This document shows positions 1 to 8,448 of a DNA stretch of 64,000 nucleotides, in pieces (position 1 is the first letter of the stretch; the number at the start of each line of letters is the position of its first letter). The notes under the pieces are model-generated. The model did no database searches. It was not told the DNA's origin and saw only the letters and a list, made by a program, of their open reading frames with translations. A program made the position numbers and the translations under genes. Origin of the DNA: an uncultured Eubacterium sp. (GTDB lineage: Bacteria; Bacillota; Clostridia; Oscillospirales; Acutalibacteraceae); assembly GCA_905234495.1 (NCBI GenBank), contig CAJOHE010000002.1, forward strand, positions 124,001 to 188,000. Direction: 5' to 3'.

Positions 1-1314
1 TGTTTCGGTTTCTTCAGCTTTTTCTTTCTTTTCTGCGGGCTTTTCGGGTGCGTCCGTAAGTCCGATTTCGTCGAATCTGAAGATTGTTGAGAGAACTACG
101 TCGAAGCCTGTTTTGATTGCTTCGGGAACAAGTCTGTCGTAGTTATCCCTGCGGTTGTGATAGTAATCAGCGGGTGCCGGGTCCATAGCGGCAAGACAGG
201 TTGCCGTGATGCCTGCCTGTGAAAATGCCGCAGCGTCCGACGAGCCGAAGAAAACGTTTGCAAACTTGAGGTCCTCGTGACCTGCCTCGGCAGCCGCGTC
301 CTTAACGAGCTGGCTGAACTGCTGGTCGTGCTTAACGGTGCCCGTCATATCCCTGTTATAAACGTTGAGATATTCGAGGTCGGTGAGCGTGTCAACGCAG
401 AGAACTGCGGTTTCAACGCCGCTGTTTACATACTCGTCGTAGTGGTCCTTTGCCCACTGCTTGCAGCCGCGAAGTCCTGCTTCCTCGCCGTCGGTAATCA
501 TAGCGCAAACCTCGGTGTGCTTGAAGTCAACGCCTGCCATATCGAGCATACGAAGGGCTGAAACAGCCGCATATGTGCCTGTAAGATTGTCGTTCGCGCC
601 GGGTGAAATGGTCTTGAAATCCACGAAGTAGAAAAGAGTTACCATCATAAGCGCGGTGAAATAGTGGAAGAAGTAGAAATACTCGGGAAGTCTTGAGCTT
701 GTTGTGAGGGAAAGGATAACCGCCGCAACAGCAAGACCAAAGGAAATGAAGCCGCTGCCGATTGTAAGTCCCATAAGAATGCCTACTATCGGGTGCTTTC
801 TGCTGTAGTAGATGTGGCGCCATTCGTATGCGGCGTCAATATGACCGCTGATGACGATTCTTCTCTTAACCTCGCCGCTCGGCTTTCTTACGCCGAGAAG
901 ATTGTGTCCCGTAACCTTCTTGTAAAGCGGGTCCATAAAGCGCTTATACATAAGAAATTCCATACCCGTGATAAAGAGGCTCAGGCAAACAACGCCGCCC
1001 ACGATGCACTGTGCAAGCAAAAAGCTGATTATCTGAAGATAAACGAGAATTGCGCAGGCGATAACCGCGATGATGATTGCGCTTGAGATAAGCTTTGTGA
1101 AGTGAAGGAAGGCTTTGGGCGCCATTTTGTATTCCTCAAAGCTTGTTTCGTCGCAGAAGGTGTCAAGCTCTTTTTTGATATGCTTCTGCGCTGCAAAGCA
1201 GTTTGAATTGCCCGACTCTCTCGGACCGTATTTTTTGATTACGTTGGTGATTTCGTTTACAGTATAGTCAACGTTTTCATTGATGACTGCCTGAGGAAAA
1301 TCAGCAAATTTCAT
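1..1314 (-). CDS. M28-family metallopeptidase with membrane segments (3' end beyond window)
   Basis: The frame is open from an ATG at 1314 to the window edge (438 codons, no stop), so the C-terminus is missing. Zinc-aminopeptidase motifs of family M28 are readable: SGHIDAA (His158, Asp160), SPGANDN and DGEEAGLRG with the catalytic/metal glutamates. Two hydrophobic stretches precede the first motif (about residues 75-95 and 98-120) and more hydrophobic segments lie between SGHID and SPGAND, so this is a membrane-embedded peptidase and not a secreted soluble one. The visible C-terminal end is becoming acidic and Lys/Glu-rich. An AAGGAG ribosome site and a promoter at 1351-1379 support the start. 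The substrate cannot be told from sequence. The family call is firm; the role as a peptidase for peptide scavenging is inference. Confidence 0.85.
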   Translation of the reverse strand, partial: MKFADFPQAVINENVDYTVNEITNVIKKYGPRESGNSNCFAAQKHIKKELDTFCDETSFEEYKMAPKAFLHFTKLISSAIIIAVIACAILVYLQIISFLLAQCIVGGVVCLSLFITGMEFLMYKRFMDPLYKKVTGHNLLGVRKPSGEVKRRIVISGHIDAAYEWRHIYYSRKHPIVGILMGLTIGSGFISFGLAVAAVILSLTTSSRLPEYFYFFHYFTALMMVTLFYFVDFKTISPGANDNLTGTYAAVSALRMLDMAGVDFKHTEVCAMITDGEEAGLRGCKQWAKDHYDEYVNSGVETAVLCVDTLTDLEYLNVYNRDMTGTVKHDQQFSQLVKDAAAEAGHEDLKFANVFFGSSDAAAFSQAGITATCLAAMDPAPADYYHNRRDNYDRLVPEAIKTGFDVVLSTIFRFDEIGLTDAPEKPAEKKEKAEETET

Positions 1315-1350
1315 ACTCAGTTCTCCTTTGTATATAAAATCATAACAAGT

Positions 1351-1379
1351 ATTTTAACACAGTTAAAAGAAAAACACAA
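1351..1379 (-). promoter_or_regulatory. Promoter of the M28 peptidase gene
   Basis: On the minus strand TTGTGT (1374-1379) is separated by 17 nt from TAAAAT (1351-1356), followed after about 30 nt by AAGGAG and the ATG at 1314. It lies between the tRNA 3' end and the peptidase, so the peptidase can be expressed independently of nahK and the tRNA. Confidence 0.5.
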
Positions 1380-1419
1380 TAAAAAATGTAATAAAATTAT
1401 TTTATATTGAAAAAGAATT

Positions 1420-1495
1420 TGGTCCGCCCGCCGAGGGTCGAACTCGGAGTCTTCAGAATCGGAATCTGATGCATTAGCCATTGTGCTACGGGCGG
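1420..1495 (-). tRNA. tRNA-Arg (anticodon CCG), CCA encoded
   Basis: The minus strand folds as a complete 76-nt cloverleaf. The acceptor is CCGCCCG paired with CGGGCGG. The D-arm starts GCAC and has the GG of the loop. The anticodon stem TCAGA/TCTGA carries the loop TTCCGAT, giving anticodon CCG, which reads the Arg codon CGG. The T-arm is CCGAG-TTCGACC-CTCGG, followed by discriminator A and an encoded CCA (1420-1422). It begins 5 nt after the nahK stop codon. A T-rich stretch follows the CCA. Identification is by eye but every stem is present. Confidence 0.95.
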
Positions 1496-1500
1496 AAAAA

Positions 1501-2598
1501 TCAATCTGTGAGCGATTTGATTATAGCGTTCATTTCGTCCATTTTCCGCTCCATATCAAGCGCGAGAGCAAGCTGAGCCCTTGCGCGGACAAGGTTGTGT
1601 TCGGGATAGTCGGTCTTGAAATAAACGTCGCCGTTGAGGTAATCGGTAAGAAAACGCATCGCTAGCTCAAGTGTGATGAGCTTTGCGGAAAACGCAAGAT
1701 TGTCAAGCTCGGCGTCGGTAAGGCTGTCCCCTGCCTCGCTGAGAAAGCCGCGCGCATACGCCTCGAAAAGGTCGAGGTCGAGCTTAACCTTCTCGGTATC
1801 CTTTTCATCCTCTGCCGCCGTGCTTGCGCCGTAACGGATAGAGTCGCCGAAATCGTAGAGGGCAAGGCCCGGCATAACCGTATCAAGGTCGATAACGCAG
1901 ATAGCGTCGTCTGTGTCCTCGTCAAACATTACGTTGTTGAGCTTGGTGTCGTTGTGGGTTACGCGAAGCGGAAGCTCGCCGTTTTCAATCATATCGACAA
2001 GCTTTGACATCTCGCCCCTGCGCGACTTGATAAGGGCAATCTCATCCCTGCAGGCGTCGGCTCTGCCTGCAACATCGTTTTCTACTGCGGGCAGAAATTC
2101 GTTTTCATACCTCCACGCGGTATCGTGGAAATTGGGAATCGTCTCGCTGAGGCTTTCAGCGGGAAAATCGGAAAGATAGCGCTGAAATCTGCCGAAGGCT
2201 ATTCCGCTTTTTTCAAAGAGCTTCGGCGAGGTCACGCTATCGTAGCACTTGCTTTTGTCGACAAAGCGGTAAACCCTGTAGGCGCCGCCGTCAACGGAAT
2301 AGTACTTTTCGCCCTGCTTCGTGCCTATGTAGTGAAGGGTTTCCCTCTCGGGGTCGCCGCCGTTTGCCTCAATCTTATCCATAAGAAAAGTGGTCACGGC
2401 AAAGACGTTTTCCATAAGCTCGTCGATGTTTGAGAACACGTTTGTGTTTACTCTCTGGGCGATGTATTTCACCTCTTCGCCGCCGTCGTCGAAGGTTACG
2501 ATATACGTCTTATTGATATGACCCGAGCCGAAAAGCTTTGCCTCGACAAAGCTTCCCCTCACGTTAAAATTATTCAGAATCTCCTTAATTTTTTCCAT
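1501..2598 (-). CDS. nahK: N-acetylhexosamine 1-kinase (aminoglycoside-phosphotransferase fold)
   Basis: A 365-residue cytoplasmic kinase. It closely follows the pattern I know for the bifidobacterial N-acetylhexosamine 1-kinase of the lacto-N-biose/galacto-N-biose pathway (about 359 residues): SGHINKTY near residue 25, NFHDT near 157, the Brenner-type catalytic loop HNDTKLNN (215-222), the metal-binding IDLDT (236-240), then GDSIRYGAST. The expected reaction is phosphorylation of GlcNAc/GalNAc at C1 with ATP, in use of mucin or host-glycan sugars. No lacto-N-biose phosphorylase or galT is in the window; galK is present far away. The ribosome site GGTGA precedes the ATG. Upstream is a terminator hairpin (2613-2642) and no clear own promoter. 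A general choline/homoserine-kinase-like role cannot be excluded, but the motif string fits NahK best. Confidence 0.82.
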   Translation of the reverse strand: MEKIKEILNNFNVRGSFVEAKLFGSGHINKTYIVTFDDGGEEVKYIAQRVNTNVFSNIDELMENVFAVTTFLMDKIEANGGDPERETLHYIGTKQGEKYYSVDGGAYRVYRFVDKSKCYDSVTSPKLFEKSGIAFGRFQRYLSDFPAESLSETIPNFHDTAWRYENEFLPAVENDVAGRADACRDEIALIKSRRGEMSKLVDMIENGELPLRVTHNDTKLNNVMFDEDTDDAICVIDLDTVMPGLALYDFGDSIRYGASTAAEDEKDTEKVKLDLDLFEAYARGFLSEAGDSLTDAELDNLAFSAKLITLELAMRFLTDYLNGDVYFKTDYPEHNLVRARAQLALALDMERKMDEMNAIIKSLTD

Positions 2599-2612
2599 AA
2601 TATCACCGGTTT

Positions 2613-2642
2613 AAAAAAACAGTGCATACACACTGCTTTTTT
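2613..2642 (-). terminator. Rho-independent terminator after the macB-like gene
   Basis: The minus strand has CAGTG-N6-CACTG followed by seven T; A/T runs flank both sides, so it could act in either direction. It sits between the permease stop (2648) and the nahK ribosome site. Confidence 0.55.
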
Positions 2643-2647
2643 ATTTT

Positions 2648-3886
2648 TTATTCACTTCTCAGCGCGTCAATCGGGCTGAGCTTTGCAGCCTTTCTCGCAG
2701 GGTAAATTCCGAAGAACAGACCCGTTCCGCTTGAGAAAAGCAGCGCAAGGAAGATTACCCACGGGCTGATTTTAGGCGTGAAGTCCGCAATCGCGCAGAC
2801 GCCGTACGCCCCCGCAACGCCGAGCACAACGCCGATTAATCCGCCGATAAAGCAGAGGATAACCGACTCGGTCAAGAACTGCATTGTGATAACGCCCGTC
2901 TTTGCGCCGAGGGATTTTCGTATGCCTATCTCTCGCGTTCGCTCGGTTACCGAAACGAGCATAATATTCATTACGCCGATACCGCCGACGATGAGTGAAA
3001 TCGTTCCTACGCCTGCGATAAACAGGGTGAGAACCTTCATAACTATGTCGACAATCTCGATGTAGGTTGCCATATTCTTGGCGGTGTACATACCCTTTTC
3101 ATAATTGCCGTGAGCCGATTTGAGATAGTTTACGGTCGCGTTACCGATAACGTCGTAGTCGGCGCCGTCCTCGGCAATTACGAAAATATTTTCAAGCTGA
3201 ACGCCCGTTCCCGTTACCGACGCAAGCGTGGTACACGGCATAAACAGAGCGATGACCTCGGTGTCCGAGCTCGAGGCGAAAAGGCTTGTGCCGCCTATCA
3301 TATTTGTCAGCGATTCAAAGTTTGCAACGCCGCAGATTTTCACTTTAAGCGACCTGCCGCTTGAGTTGACAGTTACGGTTTCGCCCGTTACGTCCTCATA
3401 GCCGTAGACGGTTTTTGCAGATTCTACGCCCATAACAGCGATGGGTGCGGAAGCGTTGTATTCCTCGTCGTTGAAGAATCTGCCGTGCTCGCAGTTATTC
3501 GTCATGGCAAACTGAACGTCGCTGTTTACGCCGACCATCATAACCGTAACCTTTGTTGCGGTTTTGTCGACAGTACCGCTGCCGAAGCCCATCATCATGG
3601 GTGAGCAACGCTCAACTCCGGCAACCTTGTTTTTGATGTTTTCTATATCCTCGAGAGAGATGTAGTCTTCCTCGGTGGCCTGATATGTGTCAACCGAAAC
3701 CATAACCGCGTTTGAGCCCATATCCTCGATGAGGCTTACGATATAGTCGCGCACTCCCGTACCCGCGCCAACTATCAGGATAACCGAGGTTATGCCGATA
3801 ATAATGCCGAGCATTGTGAGAAGCGAACGCATAAGGTTGGCTTTTATACACTTTATAGCGATTTTTAAGCTTTCGGTTATATTCAC
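2648..3886 (-). CDS. MacB/FtsX-type ABC transporter permease
   Basis: A 412-residue membrane protein: an N-terminal transmembrane segment with the MacB-family pattern (LMRSLLTMLGIIIG at about 19-32), a large extracytoplasmic domain (about 50-275), then three transmembrane segments. TERTREIGIRKSLGA is the coupling-helix signature that contacts the ATPase, and the ending IDALRSE is typical of the family. The start is GTG (3884-3886), preceded by AGGTAGG at 3892-3898. It lies 29 nt after the adaptor gene and is surely co-transcribed with it. MacB-type permeases work with an LolD/MacB-type ATPase to move peptides, lipids or antibiotics through mechanotransmission. No ATPase domain is fused and no ATPase gene is next to it, which is unusual for this arrangement. 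Confidence 0.88.
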   Translation of the reverse strand: MNITESLKIAIKCIKANLMRSLLTMLGIIIGITSVILIVGAGTGVRDYIVSLIEDMGSNAVMVSVDTYQATEEDYISLEDIENIKNKVAGVERCSPMMMGFGSGTVDKTATKVTVMMVGVNSDVQFAMTNNCEHGRFFNDEEYNASAPIAVMGVESAKTVYGYEDVTGETVTVNSSGRSLKVKICGVANFESLTNMIGGTSLFASSSDTEVIALFMPCTTLASVTGTGVQLENIFVIAEDGADYDVIGNATVNYLKSAHGNYEKGMYTAKNMATYIEIVDIVMKVLTLFIAGVGTISLIVGGIGVMNIMLVSVTERTREIGIRKSLGAKTGVITMQFLTESVILCFIGGLIGVVLGVAGAYGVCAIADFTPKISPWVIFLALLFSSGTGLFFGIYPARKAAKLSPIDALRSE

Positions 3887-3915
3887 AAAAACCTACCTCT
3901 TTGGTTTGAACTGAA

Positions 3916-5667
3916 TTACTCTACGTTAATCTTGAAGGTTTCCTCTTCGTAATCTGTTGAAGGCGTTGCGATGATTCTGTCGCCCACCTTAAGACCCGAT
4001 TTAACCTCGTATGCCGAGTCGGATACGGCGCCCGTTTCGATGCGGGTTTTGGTAACCGTGCCGTCGGTTTCGTCATAGAGATAAACAAACGTGCCTTCCT
4101 TTTCAAGCACTATGGATTCAATCGGAACAACGGGAACGCCGTCAAACTGTCCCGTCTTGATTTCAACGTCGGCGCTGAAGCCGGGAATGATGTTTTCGTC
4201 GGTGTTGTAGATTGCAACCTTGCACTCAACGCCCGCGCTCTGCGAGGTGAGGCTTGAAAGGCCGCTGATGCCCATCTGCGAGCCCACGCTGTCGAGCACG
4301 GAAGATTCGCTGCCTCCCGTAGCCGTCGGCGCAACTGAAACGACCTCGCCGTCATAGGTTCCGTAGACCGTTTTGATTGTTGCGGACATACCCTTCTTAA
4401 CCTTGTGAACGTCGTATTCGCTGAGGCTTACGGTTGCGGTCATATTGTCGAGATTTTCAAGAGTTATGCCCGCCGAAAGAAGATTTGTCTGGGTGTCGGG
4501 CTGAATGTCAACCTTGGTGATAACGCCGTCAAACGCCGCCTTCCAGCCCTCGTCCATCTCTGCCTTCTGCTCTTTGAGAGTGTCGAGCGCAAGCTTTGTT
4601 GAATTCATAGCCACGCGCTGAGCGTTGAGAAGCGACGGGTCCGCCTGAACCTTGAAGATGCCCCTCTGCGCCATAAGGCTTGCAAGCTGAATCTCGTCCG
4701 TGGTGAGAACGAAATTCTCTGAATTTGCAACGGCGTTTCCTATTGCGTCAAAGTCGACCGACGAAACTGCCGCCTCAATCATATCAACCGCGGCGCCGCT
4801 GTCGACCATAAGCATTGCGCTGTCAATCATTCCGTCGATAATCGCGCCCGCAATAGCGTCGCCTACCTTGGCTGCGATAACGTCGCTGTCGAGCGCGCCG
4901 CTGTCGATAGCCTCGGCAAGAGCCTCGGAAATAACGGCTGACATCTCGGCGATTGTGTCGAGGTCCGCAGAGATTGCAACAAGAGTCTGGTTGAGCTCTT
5001 CAAGCGCTTCGGCGATTGTGTTTATGTTTGGAATTCCACCGCCGCCGCTGCTTGTACCCGATGAATTGTTCGAGCTTGAGTTATCGTCCGATGAGGACTC
5101 TTCCTTAGTCGTCCTTTCCTTCTTGGTTGTAGAAGTTGAGGAACGGGTGGGCGTCGAATAAGAATGACTCTGCGTGGGCTTTTTGCTCGTCGTTTCGGGA
5201 ACGTACTCGCCGTTCTGGATAGCCGCGATTTCATCCTCGAGGTCGGCTATCATATCGTCGAGCTTATCAAGCATTACCTTTGCATTATCATACGACTGCT
5301 TTGTTGCGTTATAGCTCAGAACCGCGTTGTCGTAGCTTGACTGAAGCGTTGCAATCTGAGTGCTGAGGTCCGATACGTCGAAGGTTGCAAGCTCGTCGCC
5401 CGACTTAACCTCGTCGCCAACCTCTACAAAAACTTCCTTTACGGTTGCAACGCCGCCGACCTTGTATTCCTTGACAGAACCCGAGGTGACGTCGCCGGTA
5501 AGGGTGACGTTTTCGCTGATGTCGCCCGAAGAAATCGTGTAAAGCTTTGTCACGCTCTTTCTGCTTTTAACAATCGCGCCGGCGGTTGCGCCGCCCGCGA
5601 TTGCAAGCACGAGGATTATACATATCGGCACTATAAATCTTTTTTTGCTTCTTTTAATGGTTGCCAT
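3916..5667 (-). CDS. MacA/HlyD-family efflux adaptor with Ser/Thr-rich insertion
   Basis: A 583-residue protein with an N-terminal membrane anchor (about 10-31), a lipoyl/barrel-sandwich half (VKEVFVEVGDEVKSGDELA near 73-92), a coiled-coil hairpin, the second lipoyl half and a C-terminal barrel (WKAAFDGVITKVDIQPDT). The usual hairpin is interrupted by about 60 residues rich in Ser, Thr, Lys and Gly (about 155-215), then a predicted helical stretch rich in Ala/Asp/Ile. Such an insertion is not usual for MacA, which is nearer 370-400 residues. It is first gene of a two-gene unit with the permease at 2648-3886 and has its own promoter at 5726-5754. In Gram-positive bacteria these adaptors sit in the envelope and assist MacB-like transporters; the cargo is unknown. 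Confidence 0.85.
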   Translation of the reverse strand: MATIKRSKKRFIVPICIILVLAIAGGATAGAIVKSRKSVTKLYTISSGDISENVTLTGDVTSGSVKEYKVGGVATVKEVFVEVGDEVKSGDELATFDVSDLSTQIATLQSSYDNAVLSYNATKQSYDNAKVMLDKLDDMIADLEDEIAAIQNGEYVPETTSKKPTQSHSYSTPTRSSTSTTKKERTTKEESSSDDNSSSNNSSGTSSGGGGIPNINTIAEALEELNQTLVAISADLDTIAEMSAVISEALAEAIDSGALDSDVIAAKVGDAIAGAIIDGMIDSAMLMVDSGAAVDMIEAAVSSVDFDAIGNAVANSENFVLTTDEIQLASLMAQRGIFKVQADPSLLNAQRVAMNSTKLALDTLKEQKAEMDEGWKAAFDGVITKVDIQPDTQTNLLSAGITLENLDNMTATVSLSEYDVHKVKKGMSATIKTVYGTYDGEVVSVAPTATGGSESSVLDSVGSQMGISGLSSLTSQSAGVECKVAIYNTDENIIPGFSADVEIKTGQFDGVPVVPIESIVLEKEGTFVYLYDETDGTVTKTRIETGAVSDSAYEVKSGLKVGDRIIATPSTDYEEETFKINVE

Positions 5668-5725
5668 AAATCTAACCCCTGATAAAGAATAAATTAATAA
5701 AAAATAGTCTTAAATATACAGTTAA

Positions 5726-5754
5726 AGTATAATTATAATTTAAAAGATTGTCAA
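5726..5754 (-). promoter_or_regulatory. Promoter of the MacA/MacB-like pair
   Basis: TTGACA (5749-5754), 17 nt, TATACT (5726-5731) on the minus strand, about 60 nt before the ATG at 5667. No clear terminator separates it from the end of purD; there is only a short GAGCCGGCTC palindrome without a T-run. Confidence 0.7.
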
Positions 5755-5773
5755 CTGCAATTTGAGCCGGCTC

Positions 5774-7051
5774 CTATCTGAGAAGGTCGAGCGCTCTTTT
5801 GCCGATGTCCTTTCTGTAATGTGCGCCGTCGAAATTAATCTTTTCAACAGCCGCATAGGATTTTGCAAGAGCGTCCTCAAGGTCGCTGCCCAGAGCGGTC
5901 ACGCCGAGAACTCTGCCGCCGCTTGTGACGAGCTTTCCGTCCTTAATCGCGGTGCCTGCGTGGTAAACGGTAACACCGTCAAGCTGACCGTCGGTAAGCC
6001 CCGTAATCTCTATTCCCTTGGGATAGGATTTCGGATAACCGCCCGACGCCATAATTACGCAGGTGCAGGCGTCGTCCGACCACTCAATATCAAGGTCCGA
6101 GAGGGTTTCGCTGTTGATTGCGTCGAAAATATCCATAATGTCGGTTTTGAGCCTCGGAAGAACCACCTGGGTTTCGGGGTCGCCGAAACGGCAGTTATAC
6201 TCGATAACCTTCGGTCCCTTCGGGGTAATCATAAGTCCGAAATAGAGGCAGCCCTTGAAGGTTCTTCCTTCAGCGTTCATAGCTTTGATTGTGGGAATGA
6301 AGATTTTTTCCATACATTCCTTTGCAACCTCGTCGGTGTAGTAGGGATTCGGTGAAACCGTACCCATACCGCCGGTGTTGAGGCCCTTATCGCCGTCAAG
6401 CGCTCTCTTGTGGTCCATTGATGAAACCATCGGCTTTACGCACTTGCCGTCGGTAAACGCAAGAACGGAAACCTCGGGGCCCGTGAGAAATTCCTCAACT
6501 ACAACGTTGTTGCCCGAGGCGCCGAAAATCTTATCCTCCATAATTTCCTTAACGCCCGCGATTGCCTCGTCAAGCGTTTCGGGGATGATTACGCCCTTGC
6601 CGAGAGCGAGACCGTCAGCCTTGATGACCGTCGGGAATTCGTTTTTCTCTCTGATGTAATCTATAACCTCTGCGGGGTTGTCGAACACCTTGTATTCGGC
6701 TGTCGGGATTCCGTATTTTAGCATAAGATTCTTCGAGAAAACCTTTGAGCCCTCAATGATTGCGGCGTTTGCCTTTGGTCCGAAGGTCGCAAAGCCCGCT
6801 TCGTTGAGCGCGTCAACCATACCGAGAACAAGCGGGTCGTCGGGTGCGACAACTACGAAGTCCGCGCTGATTTCCTTGGCAAGCGCAACTACGCCGTCAA
6901 TATCCGTCGCGGAAACGCTGTAACACTCGGCGTCGTATGAAATGCCGCCGTTACCCGGACAGCAGGCAACGCTGTCTACTCTTTTGGACTCTTTGATTTT
7001 TCTGATTAAGGCGTGCTCTCTTCCGCCGCCGCCGACTACAAGTACTTTCAT
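5774..7051 (-). CDS. purD: Phosphoribosylamine-glycine ligase (GARS)
   Basis: A 425-residue ATP-grasp enzyme joining glycine to phosphoribosylamine in step 2 of purine synthesis. It starts MKVLVVGGGGREHAL, the N-terminal signature of the family, followed by the central ATP-grasp (KADGLALGKGV), DHKRALDGDKG, TGGMGTVSPNP and EYNCRFGDPETQ. An in-frame upstream extension to 7111 exists but would place residues before the universal start. The ATG at 7051 has AGGAG at the right distance. It is the last gene of the purine operon. The 60-nt gap to purO holds a short palindromic repeat (7070-7097). Confidence 0.97.
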   Translation of the reverse strand: MKVLVVGGGGREHALIRKIKESKRVDSVACCPGNGGISYDAECYSVSATDIDGVVALAKEISADFVVVAPDDPLVLGMVDALNEAGFATFGPKANAAIIEGSKVFSKNLMLKYGIPTAEYKVFDNPAEVIDYIREKNEFPTVIKADGLALGKGVIIPETLDEAIAGVKEIMEDKIFGASGNNVVVEEFLTGPEVSVLAFTDGKCVKPMVSSMDHKRALDGDKGLNTGGMGTVSPNPYYTDEVAKECMEKIFIPTIKAMNAEGRTFKGCLYFGLMITPKGPKVIEYNCRFGDPETQVVLPRLKTDIMDIFDAINSETLSDLDIEWSDDACTCVIMASGGYPKSYPKGIEITGLTDGQLDGVTVYHAGTAIKDGKLVTSGGRVLGVTALGSDLEDALAKSYAAVEKINFDGAHYRKDIGKRALDLLR

Positions 7052-7069
7052 AAAAAACTCCTGTTTTGA

Positions 7070-7097
7070 CGGGGCGCCGAGGTCGTCGCCCCCTACT
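7070..7097. repeat. Intergenic hairpin repeat (GGGGC...GCCCCCTAC type)
   Basis: A GGGGCG stem pairs with CGCCCC across GAGGTCGT, followed by CTAC. Nearly the same hairpin occurs at 21360-21386. It lies inside the purine operon between purO and purD, directly upstream of the purD ribosome site. Confidence 0.7.
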
Positions 7098-7111
7098 GTA
7101 AAATTAAGCAA

Positions 7112-7813
7112 TTATTTGTTTTTATTAATAATTCTTGTTTCTTCCTCGCCTGTTTCAAGATTGATGAAACGGGTGAAAAGCGAAACCTTGTTGTCCTCGT
7201 TGAGGTTTGTCCATACCATATCGGTGAACTCGTCGATTGTGCCGTCAATCTCAACGGGGGTGGGCTCGCCCTCAAACGACGGAATCGGATTGCCGTCGCA
7301 CTTATACGTGTGAAGGAAGTGGCCGAGACCTGCGTGGGCGGGATACTCGTAGAAATATCTCACGCACTCGGGCATGCCCATATTTGATTTGAGAATCGAG
7401 AGAACGTAGTCGCCGTTCGGCTTTACAACGCCCGAAATTCTCGGGGTATAGTTCGGCGCGTCGTCCTCATACTCGCGTGTGAGAAGCGCCTTGCGATAGC
7501 AGTGGCCGTCCTTCATAAAGTCGTAGATAGTGTCCGTCTGGTCGCCGTTTGTGACGATGGTTTTGCCGTCAAGCTTCAGAACGGGATTGTATATGATGAG
7601 GTGCGGGTCTTCCATCTTGCTTTCGTCAAAAGCCTTAGTACGGATGCCGCCCCTGTCGTTTTCTTCAAAAATTCTGTTACGGCTGTTCACGCTTCTGCCC
7701 ATAATGAAATAGGCGATTACCGCGTTTTTGCCGTCCTTTGACATACCTAAAACGATACCCCTGCCGGGATATGTGTTGCCGCTGAGCTCTTTTGCAAGTG
7801 ATTTAATCTCCAT
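7112..7813 (-). CDS. purO: IMP cyclohydrolase, PurO type
   Basis: A 233-residue protein that follows the archaeal-type IMP cyclohydrolase (PurO) family: YPGRGIVLGMSKDGK near the N-terminus, then RSVNSRNRIF, ITGDQ-like TNGDQTDTIYD, and the DAPNYTPRISG segment. It would close the formyl-AICAR ring to IMP, the last step of the pathway, replacing the cyclohydrolase half of bifunctional PurH. The position in a purine operon directly before purD supports the call. The ribosome site GGAGGACACT sits before the ATG at 7813. The matching AICAR formyl-transferring enzyme is not in the window. The family is known in archaea and in some Clostridia. The call rests on motif memory plus context. Confidence 0.85.
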   Translation of the reverse strand: MEIKSLAKELSGNTYPGRGIVLGMSKDGKNAVIAYFIMGRSVNSRNRIFEENDRGGIRTKAFDESKMEDPHLIIYNPVLKLDGKTIVTNGDQTDTIYDFMKDGHCYRKALLTREYEDDAPNYTPRISGVVKPNGDYVLSILKSNMGMPECVRYFYEYPAHAGLGHFLHTYKCDGNPIPSFEGEPTPVEIDGTIDEFTDMVWTNLNEDNKVSLFTRFINLETGEEETRIINKNK

Positions 7814-7824
7814 AGTGTCCTCCG

Positions 7825-8448
7825 TCAGTCGATATATGTTTTATTGCCTTCAATTCTGATTCTGCCCTCGCAGAAAAGCGAAACGGCCTTGGGAAGAATT
7901 TCCCACTCAGCCTGCCGCATAACGCGGTACTGCAGGATATCCTCGTTGTCGCCCTGCTCAACAGGAACGGCTTTCTGAAGGATAATCGCGCCGCCGTCGG
8001 TTATCTCGTTTACGAAATGAGCCGTTGCGCCGGTAACCTTCACGCCGCTTTCAAGCACGGCGGTGTGTACCTTTTTTCCGTAAAAGCCGTCGCCGCAGAA
8101 AAGCGGAATAAGGCTCGGGTGAATATTGATAATCCTGTTTCTGTACTTTGAAACAAGCTCTTCGCCGAGAATTGAGAGAAAGCCCGCAAGGACAATGAGG
8201 TCGATGCTCTTGTCTTCAAGCACGTCGAGAATCGCCCTGTCGTATTCAGCCTTTGAGCCGTAGGACTTTCTGTTTACAACCGCGGACGGGATGCCCGCCT
8301 TCTTCGCTCTCTCAAGCGCGTAGGCGTTTTCGTTTGACGCGAGGACGAAGGTGATTTTTCCGTTTTTAATCTCGCCCCTGTCCTGAGCGTCAATGAGCGC
8401 CTGAAGGTTTGTTCCGCCTCCGGATACGAAAACCGCTATGTTCAGCAT
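7825..8448 (-). CDS. purN: Phosphoribosylglycinamide formyltransferase
   Basis: A 207-residue folate-dependent GAR transformylase (step 3 of purine synthesis). Starts MLNIAVFVSGGGTNLQAL, followed by the catalytic segment INIHPSLIPLF and the HFVNEITDGGAIILQ region with the catalytic Asp. The ATG at 8446-8448 overlaps the end of purM by 7 nt (ATGCTGA), so translation is coupled; a longer upstream frame to 8508 is only the overlap with purM. Length and motifs are normal. The segment GDGFYGKKVHTAVL replaces the more usual G-x-G-xHxAVL. Confidence 0.96.
   Translation of the reverse strand: MLNIAVFVSGGGTNLQALIDAQDRGEIKNGKITFVLASNENAYALERAKKAGIPSAVVNRKSYGSKAEYDRAILDVLEDKSIDLIVLAGFLSILGEELVSKYRNRIINIHPSLIPLFCGDGFYGKKVHTAVLESGVKVTGATAHFVNEITDGGAIILQKAVPVEQGDNEDILQYRVMRQAEWEILPKAVSLFCEGRIRIEGNKTYID

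Noticed and set aside
5022..5234. Low-complexity Ser/Thr region in the MacA-like gene as a frameshift or gene fusion point
   Set aside because: The frame stays open and in phase with both lipoyl halves; it reads as a linker insertion.
7052..7111. N-terminal extension of purD to 7111
   Set aside because: It would translate the intergenic repeat, and the AGGAG site fits the ATG at 7051.
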